A stretch of 64,000 bases of DNA, taken from contig NC_088322.1 in NCBI RefSeq assembly GCF_910592395.1, positions 9,419,431-9,483,430 of the forward strand, read 5' to 3'. Positions 53,640 through 64,000 of this stretch are shown here, in pieces. Both the position numbers and the translations under genes were made by a program. How positions within the stretch are numbered: the stretch's first letter is position 1; each line of letters begins with the position of its first letter. The notes beneath the pieces were generated by a model, which saw only the letters and a program-made list of their open reading frames with translations, did no database searches and was not told where the DNA came from. The DNA is from Lineus longissimus (lineage: Eukaryota > Nemertea > Pilidiophora > Heteronemertea > Lineidae).

Positions 53640-54470
53640 CAACAGGGATTCATACAGGAGATAAACCATAAAGTGTGGACTCTTTATGGATGTAGTCATC
53701 TGAGGGAGGGATTCATACAGGAGATAAAGTGGACTCTTTATGGTTGTGATCATCTGAGGGATGGATTCATACAGGAGATAAACCATGAAGTGTGGACTCT
53801 TTATGGTTGTGGTCATCTGAAGTAGGGATTCATGCAGGAGATAAACCATAAAGTGTGGACTCTTTATGGTTGTGATCATCCGAGGGAGGGATTAATACAG
53901 GTGGTAAATCATAAAGTGTGGACGCTTTATGGTTGTGGTCATCTGAGGGAGGGATTCATACAGGAGATAAACCATTAAGTGTGGACTCTTTATGGTTGTG
54001 GTCATCTGAGGGAGGGATTCATACAGGAGATAAACCAATGAAGTGTGGACTCTTTATGGATGTGGTCATCTGAGGGAGGGATTCATACAGGAGATAAACC
54101 ATGAAGTGTGGACTCTTTATGGATGTGGTCATCTGAGGGAGGGATTCATACAGGAGATAAACCATGAAGTGTTGACTCTTTATGGATGTGGTCATCTGAG
54201 GGAGGGATTCATACAGGAGATAAACCATGAAGTGTGGACTCTTCATGGATGTGGTCATCTGAGGGAGGGATTCATACAGGAGATAAACCATGAAGTGTTG
54301 ACTCTTTATGGATGTGGTCATCTGAGGGAGGGATTCATACAGGAGATAAACCATGAAGTGTGGACTCTTCATGAATGTGGTCATCTGAGGTAAGGATTCA
54401 TACAATGGATAAACCATTCAGAGTGGACTCTTTCGGTTGCGAACATCTGAGGTAGGGATTCATACCAGAT
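53640..54470. repeat. 63-bp minisatellite, about 13 copies
   Basis: The unit GGATTCATACAGGAGATAAA / CCATGAAGTGTGGACTCTTT / ATGGATGTGGTCATCTGAGG repeats at 63 bp (for example 54079 to 54142). One early copy has an internal deletion. As 63 is a multiple of three, 21-residue repeating open frames appear on both strands, but neither has a recognisable start or product. Confidence 0.9.
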
Positions 54471-55840
54471 TAGAGTTGTAGTTTTCCACAAAAAGCTGAC
54501 CGTGCAAGCACATTAGCTTAGACCAAAGCGCTACAATCAGTTTCAATGAACAAACATAAAAACTCACATATTTTCTTTATAAAAATCTAAGGTTTATTCC
54601 ATTATAATACAAGATACTTGGTAAAAAGAACTAACCATACCTTGGTGCCATCTAGTGGTCAAGGTTGTACTAACAGAACCATCACTGTACAATAGAAAAG
54701 CCGAAAGATAAGTCCTCTAACAGCTGTCAAACCTCAAGACAAACCATGCTCTGGGTCAGCAAACTTCAAAATTGATCATCGCATTATACAAGTCTATGAA
54801 AGCACATAGAATATTTCCACTGGATGGAGACATTTTTTTTGTAGATTTTTCTTAGAGCATCAAAAGTTTTTATCATTATTTCTTCGAACAGCGGTATTCA
54901 GGGTCACCGAGCTTCACACTCAAATTCCTGGTCAAAGATTTTATCCAAAAGGTCATTGTCAAGTTTCTGAAACAGAAGGCCCGCTAGGCTGCAGCCCCTT
55001 TGGATCTGCCCATGGCAATTCACCGAGGATTTATACATGCATTTCCATATCAATTGTGACATGTTAATTTCTGTAACAAATTTGAATATTGAGAATGAAA
55101 TATTATGTGAATTCAGCCAACACTAAACGTATAAACCCAGAAGGTTTGATTGGAATAAGAGGTGATTAAAAATTACAGAATATATTTAGGTTTATGCCGC
55201 ATATTTTTTATTTCTTGGTTTACCTTGAAGTTTGGTAATTCAAAAGCATAACATGGGGGAAAATAAAATTCAAATTTAGATATTTATAATCTTCTTGCTC
55301 ACAAAGGCACTTCTACACATGTTTATGGTAAAAATCAACTTCACAATGCTCAAATGATACTTCAGACAAAGTCAGAAATACATGTGGAGGAATTTCTAGA
55401 ATATTGTTGTTACTTTTTTTGGAAGTTCTAAAAAGTGCTTTGTAAAAACTCTACTTTTCAAATTTGTCCCATTTTTATTTTTATTTCAACCACCTCAACA
55501 TACCTGTAAGTAACACATTCCTGTGAACCAAGAAATAAAACACATGTGGCCAGAAGGTGACCCAATCTAAGAACTGCACAACACCACATTCACCTCCTCA
55601 TTCAAAAGATAGAAAAAATAAATGCACCGACAAAATATTTGGACATGCAGTGGCTGTTTCTCAGTGTGGCACGACCGACAGTCATGTACAAAATAATGAA
55701 ACAGGCGAGCAATATACATGAAATGGCCAGGGCCATTGTGCTCACCTCATGTGGAGGAAAGATGGATAAAGAGCATGGTATTGTGTCATGTAGCGTTAGG
55801 TTTGATGTAGGTCCAAGCAATTACAATTTCCCCAAAATGG
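54471..55840. other. Intergenic AT-rich DNA
   Basis: I find no exon, RNA gene or clear repeat in this 1.4-kb stretch between EZH2 and SETD2. Confidence 0.4.
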
Positions 55841-56756
55841 CCAATTTACATAACATTCGACCTCTGTGACCTTGAAAAGTAGGTCAAATCAAAGAAGACC
55901 CGGGTGACACATTGAATGGTTGTTAGAATTAGATGTACCTATGATATAAAATTGGTGCCAATCGGGCAAGTCGTTACTAGGAATAATGGCATTTTGAAGA
56001 ATTTAGGATTTGGCCCCCTCCCTGGAGGCCAAACGGCAAATCAGATCGCACCAAACTTCGGTACCTGAGATCACCTGACCAAGGGGTACATGTGTACCTA
56101 ATTTTTGATCGATAGTCATTGCAGTTAAGAAACGTGCCATAGTTACGGCCTGACGGCGAATTTACGCCATTTGACCTTTGTGACCTTGACAAGAAGGTCA
56201 AATTAAAAACCTGTGTGACATATACTGTATGGTGGTTAGATGTACCCATGATATCAAATTGGTGGCAATCGGGCAAGAAGTTAAGGAATAATCACATTTT
56301 TAAGGTTTTTGGATTTTGCCCCCTGGTGGTCAAGTGGTGAATCATATTGGACCAAACTTCGGTCCCTGAGATCACCTGACTAATGGGTAAATGTGTACCA
56401 AATTTGGTATCAATAGTCATTGCAGTTTAGAAACGTGCCATCGTTACATCCTAACGGCCAATTTACACCATTTGACCTCTGTGACCTTGAAAAGGAGGTC
56501 AAATCAAAAACCCGGAGGATATATGATGCACATTTGCTAGAAGTACCTACCATATTTTTTTCAAAATTTCCCGACTACTATTAAGGGAGATATTGCATAT
56601 TTTCACTTTTAACGTTTGGCCCCCTGGTGGCCAAACCATGAAACGAATCTGACCGAAACTTGGTCTCCAAGGTGTCATTACATAAGGGTACATGTGTACC
56701 AAGTTTCAACTCAATAGCTCTAACAGTTACGAAACGTGCCCTGCTAACGGACGACG

Positions 56757-56797
<41 letters not shown>

Positions 56798-56850
56798 ACG
56801 ACGGACGCCACGGTATGGGATAAGCTCACCTCTGCTAAGAGGTGAGCTAA
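55840..56850. repeat. Compound repeat: three ~300-bp units, (ACG)n tract and terminal hairpin
   Basis: The phrases TTTGACCTCTGTGACCTTGA, ATCACCTGAC...GGGTACATGTGTACC and AGAAACGTGCC recur at roughly 300-bp spacing. The last unit runs into a tract of ACG/CGA triplets (about 56748-56812) and ends with AGCTCACCTCTGCTAAGAGG followed by TGAGCT, a near-perfect hairpin. Elements with this ending are common in marine invertebrates. The class is not certain. Confidence 0.8.
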
Positions 56851-58129
56851 AAATGAGAGATGGTGGTAAGTTCATTCAGAAATGAATAAAAAACAAAGTA
56901 GACACTTGTCAGTTGGGTCTGTCAAAATTGATCATTTTCTGTGAATCACAAAAATTATGCTCCTCTTTTTCATGTGTGCTAAAAAAATTTCTAAGAAATG
57001 GTTACCAGTATTCACGTAGTTTTTGGATGATGATAAATTTCATTGTGGTTTTTCCCATCAAAATTATATCCGCAGACACAAATGTAACAACATTTCGAAT
57101 GCTAGGACCCCTTTTTGGTCTTATTATTTGTAAAGTTATTCGTTAAAATGAGAAAATATGACCAGATGTCGGATGGGAAATTCTAACAAGGCCAAATTAA
57201 AAAGTCAAAGGTTGATTTATTCACAATACAACATGTTATTTTCGTACACAAACCATGAAAAATTCTTCGCCCGAAAACATGGGAAAAAACTTAGCAAACA
57301 GGATAAACTTTTTAAACTCTCCAGCGGAAATAAACAGCTTCCACGTTCAAATATTGGGAAGATTGGCCCATGGTCCACGCAATACAAAATTCACATCACA
57401 AAAATAGGCAGCAAAAATATGCAACTATCCTTCTAAAGTCAGTTTTTAGGCCAGGAGACCCCATACCTCCTGTTTCATTCAAAATAGGCCTTGTTAAACA
57501 TGACCTCTTGATATCAATACTGAATTGCACGGAGAGATTCTGTGCTGTCTTATAACAATTCCCATGATTTGGCAACCCCCAACATTCTTAAGTACACATG
57601 CCCATTTATCGACAACAAACATTCAAATGTATTGAACACACCCTTTACAAAAAGTGTGAAATTACCTCCCTTAGCTGGGAAGCCATTTTTCAGCCTATAC
57701 GATCCCCCCCGCTACCAGTGGAGAGCAATACAGAACAGTGGTGTTATATATCCAAGACCAAGAGTTCAAACAATATTCAAAAGTCTCGCCATCTATAGCA
57801 TTTGGAACAAACTAATGTCACCCCAGTGATGGACACCCTCAGGACCGACAAATGCTGATCTTAATAGAGAAGCGTTTTGAGTGAAGAGGTCAAAGTGTAT
57901 AGAAATTACCTATCATCAAAATCAAAATTCCTGTCCCCAATACAAAGGGTGTCTTGCTATGATAGAAGTGTCTGCTATTGAAGTGAGGTTCCACTGGATA
58001 TTCATAATTACTTTTTAATGCAGATTTTAAAGACACTTTTCATTATAATTTCATGACTATTTTCATGATACACGATACTCTTGAGACTGTTAATAATAAT
58101 CACCTTGAAAAAATTACGATCATCATGAC
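56851..58129. other. Intergenic DNA between EZH2 and SETD2
   Basis: No gene is recognised. A diverged TACAGTGGAACCTC-family fragment occupies about 57832-57999. The remainder is AT-rich without clear structure. Confidence 0.4.
57832..57999. mobile_element. Diverged TACAGTGGAACCTC-family MITE fragment
   Basis: ACACCCTCAGGACCGACAAA, CTTAATAGAGAAGCG and GTGAGGTTCCACTGGATA match family copies. Both ends are degraded, so it is older than the copy at 47080. Confidence 0.6.
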
Positions 58130-58324
58130 CAGGGCCCAGTTGTTGAAAAGCACAGAAGTCACGTTATCCTGACCTGACGGTCCCGTTCACGTTTTAAGTA
58201 TCCTTAAGAATGTTATCTCTTTCTAACTGAAAGAGATAACATCCTTAAGGATTCTTAACCCATCAAAACGTTCATGTTAACGACTCTATTAAAGTTAATG
58301 TTGTTTTGAACAACTCAGCCCTGC
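58130..58324. mobile_element. Hairpin MITE with CAGGGCCCAGTTGTTGAAAA ends
   Basis: The left end CAGGGCCCAGTTGTTGAAAA is mirrored by TTTTGAACAACTCAGCCCTG. The centre is a strong hairpin: ATCCTTAAGAATGTTATCTC and then TTTC pair, with one mismatch, with GAAAGAGATAACATCCTTAA and then GGAT. CAGGG termini point to hAT; a miRNA-like precursor is possible from the centre but unproven. Confidence 0.75.
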
Positions 58325-58906
58325 TAATTATTGTCAACGCAACTTTCATGACATCTAAATACTCTCTTTAATTAAAATTCTGAATTATCAACCCGGTATA
58401 TATTTACAAAAAATGACTCCGTCAAACCTGTCCAGTTTACGTCAAATTTACAGAAAAATCCTGTACTTTACACTTTATACAGGCAATAGCAACAGACTTG
58501 GTTCAAGTTTTTAGTGCCATATTTTATAGCGAGGTAAAGAAATATTCGAAATCACGACTCAGAATTTGAGCTGTGTCTATGAAGTCCAAACGTACCATTT
58601 TTTACGTTGGTTTTTGATTGTAAATACCTTCATATAGAAATAGTCTTTGACACACGTTATTTTCACAAGCTCCAATACCTCCAGTTTGGTATCAGTTGTT
58701 CAATTGAAGCCAAAAAGCAACTCTATTTTCATCACTTAGGACGGGGGTCAAAGGACCCGCGAAATAATGTCATTTTCTTCAGCTTCATTGTATTTTGATA
58801 TAAATCCGTTCAAAACGATAACACCGTTTGGTCAAGGACACAGGATATGCTGCCATAAGATTTCCCAGAGTTGAATACCGGAAACATCTGGAAATATTCG
58901 TGCCAT

Positions 58907-58912
58907 TTTATT
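58907..58912 (-). terminator. SETD2: Candidate SETD2 poly(A) signal
   Basis: TTTATT on the + strand reads AATAAA on the - strand, about 200 bases after the SETD2 stop at 59114-59112. Confidence 0.55.
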
Positions 58913-59111
58913 TGCTGTTTTGTGAAATTGCATTTTTTGCCAACGTTCGTAACGTAGCGTCTTGAAAACCCTGTACCAGTAATTTTAATTAGGTTTCCTT
59001 TTTCACGGCCATACATTTTTAGATAATCAGTAAACGTGAAAAACATGGAAATATAAATAAAATGCACACGATTATTTCCGAGTTTACAGTATAGATCAAA
59101 TGTTGCTGTCA

Positions 59112-62100
59112 TTACATGTTGATCGGTGAATGTGCTTTTTTGTACGTCGAACCAAACTTGGACATATATTTCCTGACAAATTCCTTCGCCTTGGCTTTCA
59201 CGTTTTCGTTGACTTCTAGATCTTCTGGGTGACGGCAGTATCGGAGTTCCTTAGACAACACGGCGTGCGTAAGCTTTCGCGCCAAGTGTTTAAAGTCCTC
59301 GGTCGTTGAGATGCGACCAAGTTTGCACTCGGGTTTACGGAACGGATTCAGACAGTGTACGATGTAGGATGACATCTGGAAGGCATCAAAAGAAAGTTAG
59401 TCATGGCATTAACAAAGGAAGTGAGTCATGGCATGAACATAGAAAGTGAGTCATGGCATGAACATAGAAAGTTAGTCATGGCATGAACAGAGAAAGTTAG
59501 TCATGGCATGAACATAGAAAGTAAGTCATGGCATGAACAGAGAAAGTAAGTCATGGCATGAACAGAGAAAGTTAGTCATGGCATGAACATAGAAAGTTAG
59601 TCATGGCATGAACAGAGAAAGTAAGTCATGGCATGAACAGAGAAAGTTAGTCATGGCATGAACATAGAAAGTAAGTCATGGCATGAACAGAGAAAGTAAG
59701 TCATGGCATGAACAGAGAAAGTTAGTCATGGCATGAACATAGAAAGTAAGTCATGGCATGAACAGAGAAAGTTAGTCATGGCATGAACATAGAAAGTTAG
59801 TCATGGCATGAACAGAGAAAGTTAGTCATGGCATGAACATAGAAAGTGAGTGATGGCATGAACATAATTTTTTTATATCCTGGCAGTCCCTGCTTCCGGA
59901 AATTTGGGAATATCCGGAAAATTCTCATCAACTTATCAACTTTACTCAGCCCAATGCAACCACAATTACATCAAGTCAATAAACGCAAAAAAACTGTAAT
60001 ATATTCAACACACCTTGGTCCTAAAAGATTCTTTGCACCGTTTTGCGTCCTCACTTGACGTGTCAGCAGCAGCAGTTGTAGTTTTGTGGCGTTTCGACTG
60101 AAATATTGAAAAAGACAACATAAATTAAGCTGATTTAAAAACCCTTCGACCTGAGGATCTCGCGAGTGTCCAGGAAAAGACCAACCGCTCATGTGTTCTG
60201 TTCACTCGGAGATCACAATCGGGTGATTTCATTTATTTATTTATTTATTTTCTTTCCAGATTTTGTGAATATTTCAATTTGCAAAAATAGAAATTGCGAA
60301 GATATTTTTTATCATTGGAGAAAAAAATAAAGTCATGAAAGTTCTATTTTTTCCCAAAATTTTTAAAAATTGAAAAAGAGGAACGCTTTACTGGGATACA
60401 TCGAAAAACCAGTCAACTTACCCTAGCAAATGGTGGTGGTGTGTCCATGGCTGGTGACGAATATGGTCTTGTCTCACTTTCCGCACCATCCCACGTTGGT
60501 GCGTCCCACTGAGTTTGTCTGCAAGGGAAAAACATTCTTGTAAAGTGGTGGCATTTACTGGTGGTTTATGAATATTGACCTTGCTCGGTATCCAAGGGCT
60601 TCGAATGTCACCATCAAAGCACTTTGCAGAGGCACTCTAAAGTGATAATACCAGCTTCTATATAGTGCTTTTCACTGATCAAGTTCCACAATTGAGCTCG
60701 ACCTGTGAAGGACCAAGCAGCGACTGTCGGCCTAGAATATTCGAAGATATACAGTTCAGAGAGCTTAGGTATAGATCTTTCCAATTCAGTTACCAAAGTC
60801 CACAATTGAGCTCGACCTGTCAAGGACCAAGCAGCGACTGTCGGGCTTAGAATATTCGAAGATAAACAGTTCAGAGAGCTTAGGCATAGATCTTTCCAAT
60901 TCAGTTACCAAGGTCCACAATTGAGCTCGACCTGTCAAGGACCAAGCAGCGACTGTCGGGCTTAGAATATTCGAAGATAAACAGTTCAGAGAGCTTAGGC
61001 ATAGATCTTTCTGATTCAGTTACCAAGGTCCACAATTGAGCTCGACCTGTGAAGGACCAGGCAGCGACTGTCGGCCTAGAATATTCGAAGATATACAGTT
61101 CAGAGAGCTTAGGCATAGATCTTTTCGATTCAGTTACCAATCAAACTTTTTATCAAAGAGGCCCAAAAATATAAGCGTCCCAAAATGGAAATACCCCATC
61201 TCTGAAATCATCAAACTTACTTTGTAATACTGTGATAATAATAAGTCTTCCCCTCGGCGTCTTTCGCGGACTTCCAATTTGGCGGCAGTTTCTGTTTCTT
61301 GGGTTTAGGGGGCGACGGCGGTGGAGGGGGAAGGTCTTCCTCCTCCTTCTCAGGCTGGGGTTCAGGCTCGATGCCGGGCATATTCTGCTGCACCTGAGAG
61401 GAGAACATGTCCTGAATGAATTCAGGGGCCAGAAATGGGATTTAGAGGATTCAATCACAGAAAGGCTGTTTCAAATATACAAAATTGCAAAGGTCATGGT
61501 TATCAAAACAGTGTACAATAATTTCCGAACATTTTAAGCAGATTTTCAATACATGGCGGTACATTATTACCAGAAACAATGCCGTAGAAATCCTTAGCCG
61601 GTCAAATAACATCAAGGAACATCCTGCAATGAAGTGGTTTTTAACCTCCCTCGTGATTTGTGTTTAGTGTTTACCTGCTGCCATCGTTGTTCGAGTGTTG
61701 GACGGTCACCACCCGCAGAGGATGTTGTAACATTCTGTTGGAACATGGGCGTGCCCTGGCCCATCATACTGACTGGCGGCCCGCCCATAGCACCCTGAGA
61801 CTGATTGAACATGGGCTGGTTGGGCATCATTGGGCCGTTCGGACCCATCATGAACGGAGGTTGGTTCTGCTGCATGAACGGAGGGGCCTGAGGAGGCATG
61901 AAAGGAGGACGCATCTGGAAACAAAATGACACTGCTAAAAAAAAGACGGACACAGTTACCCTAAAAATGATGAACGAGAAACACCACAAGTCAAAACAGC
62001 CTCCCAGTCTGCTATCAAATACCTCCCTCAAAAACCCAGGTCCAACTTTTCATGCAGAGGCTACATCAACATAAAGACCGGAAGATGGAATCGTGCTGGC

Positions 62101-64000
62101 AAAACATTTCTGAAGTGAGCTGATTTTCCCTGTTTGTGAGAAAAATCACAATCTTTCGTTTTACTAACTGAGCTGGTGCACTAGAAAAGTACTTACAGGG
62201 AAGTTTGATCCAGGAGGTCCTCCGCCAGGGAACATCATTTGCTGACTAGGATCCATGAACGGCGGTCCCATTTGTCCCATCGGACCCATTGGGCCAGGTC
62301 CCATTGGTCCATTAGGCCCCATCATCGACCCCATAGCTCCAGGTCCTTGCTGATTGAATTGTCCTTGCGTAGGGTCCATTTGAACTTGAGCGGGGTCCAT
62401 AGGTACCCCTGAACCATCTAACATTTGTCCTTGAGATGGGTCCATAGGCCCCATTGGGCCTTGTGATGGGTCCATGGGCCCCATTGGGCCTTGTGAAGGG
62501 TTCATCATGCCCATTGGCATAGATCCTTGAGATGGGTCCATTGGCATTGGCATATTTCCTTGTGAAGGGTCCATAGGCCCCATTGGCATGTTTCCCATTG
62601 AGGGGTCCATCTGTCCTTGTGACGGATCCATGGGTGGCCCCATTGGTCCTCCTTGCATCATCATGCCCATGGCCATCTGCTGCATGTTTCCAGGCCCCAT
62701 CTGGTTGGGATCCATCTGGTTGGGATCCATCTGGGATGGGTCAAAACCAAGCTGAATATCTGGAAATCACGGTAAGATCATGTGAATTAAGGGTGGCTTA
62801 CATAAAAATATTGGAAATAGTTAAAGCAGAACTCAAACTCATAAACTAATACATCTTAAGTCATAACCAATTTATGTGTTCTGCCCAGATGAACACACGA
62901 CCAATAGGGCCCGCAATAGGCTCCCTTTCATTATTGCTTTGACACCGACTGAGGACACGCGATGGCCATTGTATTCATCGTACGAAAATCACTTAAAAGC
63001 CTTACCAGCTAAACCTGGTCCCGGTATGAACTGTCCCGTATTCGGATCATAACTAAACAAGCCCTGCTCCATCATCTGTTGGATCTGCTGCTGCATGTAC
63101 TCCTCTTGCTGCCTCAGTGTCTCGGCCGCCTCATCTTGTGCCTTCACCTGGGCCTCAAACATCTCGCGGCGTTCCTTTTTGCTCAGCTTGGCAAGGCTCG
63201 GGTCGAGCTTATTAAATTTTCTGCAAAATAAGACAAAGGTCGTTATTAGTTTTCATTTGCTATTAGTGGGAAATAAAATTACTCCGGCAGTTATAAGAGA
63301 AGAACATAGAAATTAGCAGCTTTTACTGAAAGAAACTAAAGGTTTTTCCTGAATTCTTCTCCTTCTTCTCTGAATTCTAATTCAATCCGGTAGGCAATTG
63401 CATGAATTGCATGAGTTTAGCAGATGATTTAGCTCAAGAAGTCTTGTTTTTTGTTGTGGGTCATTTTTCGCACCGGGGTTTAGGGCGGAAGAATATTTGG
63501 GTTTGATTTTAAAAGTTACCGTTGGAGACAGTGAATGATGTCATTTTGTAAACAAAGATAGCCATCTATACCGGGTGTATTATACACTGCCAAAATGCTG
63601 CCGTAGGGAAAGATAGCGCCAACTCTCAACCGGCAACCAGTGTCGGTGGAATTCAACAAACATTTTTGACAAAAAGATAAATTCGTTTCATCCATTTGTT
63701 GAAACACAGCATCCAAAAAATTACAACAGTGAACCTAAAATCTGTTGCACACAGACGATTAAACAAGTGCCATGACCTCACCAGCATCAATTTCCATCAT
63801 TTTATAAATGTTGCTTTAATTCTTTACAGCCTTAATAACAACAGTAGATCTTCATGCTGTGATGATAGCACACTCGCTATAACTCGTGTGCGGGAAAGGC
63901 TCAATACAACACAATGTGATTCACTGGACACGACAAACATTGGACATTTAAAACGATAATCTGCCAGACAGCGGCTTTACTCACTTTTGTTTTGCTTTAG
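59112..64000 (-). CDS. SETD2: Histone H3K36 methyltransferase SETD2, C-terminal part (partial at window edge)
   Basis: Exons 5' to 3': 64000-63985 (cut by the window), 63220-63006, 62759-62197, 61914-61675, 61393-61221, 60518-60422, 60097-60014, 59375-59112. Phase closes and 549 residues are visible. In order: a Lys/Glu/Gln-rich helical segment (KLSKKERREMFEAQVKAQDE, YMQQQIQQMMEQG); a long Met-Pro-Gly-Gln repeat region; a WW domain split across two exons (LPPNWKSAKDAEGKTYYYHS then ITKQTQWDAPTW); a basic linker; and an SRI domain (MSSYIVHCLNPFRKPECK, GRISTTEDFKHLARKLTHAV, NPEDLE-like HPEDLEVNENVK, YMSKFGSTYKK). SRI binds the phosphorylated RNA polymerase II tail, coupling H3K36 trimethylation to elongation. 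The catalytic AWS-SET block lies outside the window. Synteny and domain order leave little doubt about identity. Confidence 0.95.
59394..59866. repeat. SETD2: 25-bp minisatellite next to the acceptor of the last SETD2 exon
   Basis: About eighteen copies of AGTCATGGCATGAACATAGAA plus a variable AGTT/AGTA/AGTG stretch repeat at 25 bp (TCATGG at 59401, 59426, 59451). The array begins about 20 bases inside the intron from the acceptor TTGATGCCTTCCAG. Read on the transcribed - strand, many copies contain GACTAACTTTCT, a branch-point-like sequence. Confidence 0.9.
60670..61145. repeat. 115-bp tandem repeat, four copies, in a SETD2 intron
   Basis: TCCACAATTGAGCTCGACCT recurs at 60685, 60799, 60914 and 61029 with ACCAAGCAGCGACTGTCGG and AGAATATTCGAAGAT in each unit. 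It fills most of the intron between the two halves of the WW domain. It is non-coding. Confidence 0.9.
62197..62759 (-). other. SETD2: SETD2 exon with expanded Met-Asp-Pro-Gln-Gly repeats
   Basis: This 563-bp exon encodes about 187 residues dominated by MDPSQG, PMGPMDPSQG and MDPNQ units, with many Met and Pro and almost no charge other than Asp. The next exon (61914-61675) continues Met/Pro/Gln-rich (PPFMPPQAPPFMQQNQPPFM). Vertebrate SETD2 also has a low-complexity stretch before WW, but the regular MDPSQG unit is not something I know from it. Confidence 0.85.
63221..63984. other. SETD2 intron at the window end
   Basis: A 764-bp intron with GTGAGT donor (next to 63985) and TTTTGCAG acceptor. 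No other feature is recognised. Confidence 0.6.

Noticed and set aside
54019-54417. Repeat protein of 21-residue units on either strand
   Set aside because: The 63-bp minisatellite unit is a multiple of three, which produces such frames automatically; no start context or splice sites support a gene.
56581-56845. Poly-Arg or poly-Asp open frames
   Set aside because: They come from the (ACG)n triplet tract at the end of a repeat element.

Overview
The window is animal nuclear DNA. It is intron-rich and AT-leaning, packed with tandem repeats and short inverted-repeat transposons, and has canonical GT-AG introns. The proteins are clear animal orthologues, and the repeats (including abundant ACATGTA runs) resemble those of marine invertebrates. 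A lophotrochozoan (mollusc, brachiopod or annelid grade) or an amphioxus-like animal fits best; I cannot name the species.

Layout: (1) 1-3942, + strand: only the last two exons of a membrane protein gene, preceded by about 1 kb of 56-bp repeats that each copy its splice acceptor. (2) 3943-12347: a foldback repeat, a 3.5-kb dimeric satellite and two MITEs; no gene recognised. (3) 12353-29887, - strand: a complete 14-exon ODAD4 (TTC25) gene for an axonemal dynein docking protein. (4) 30041-31170, + strand: a three-exon gene for an unrecognised 123-residue protein, divergent from ODAD4 across 153 bp. (5) 32640-49628, - strand: a complete 16-coding-exon EZH2/EZH1 (Enhancer of zeste) gene, the PRC2 H3K27 methyltransferase. 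One of its introns carries, on the opposite strand, an intact single-exon gene for an LRR-Ig transmembrane protein (36993-38675). (6) 49629-59111: repeats, including a 1,074-bp duplication containing three copies of a 717-bp TIR element. (7) 59112-64000, - strand: the 3' part of SETD2 (WW and SRI domains; the SET domain lies beyond the window).

Two histone methyltransferases with opposed roles (H3K27me3 and H3K36me3) are neighbours on one strand; nothing in the sequence shows that they are co-regulated. The exon models were assembled by hand. Reading phase closes at every junction, giving 785 residues (ODAD4), 732 (EZH2), 123 (small gene) and 549 visible residues (SETD2).

The most unusual pattern is that three separate tandem arrays sit on splicing signals. 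One repeats a 3' splice site (membrane gene), one repeats a 5' splice site with its exon (EZH2), and one repeats a branch-point-like motif beside an acceptor (SETD2). In addition, a MITE has inserted inside the donor of the first EZH2 coding exon, apparently regenerating it through the target duplication.
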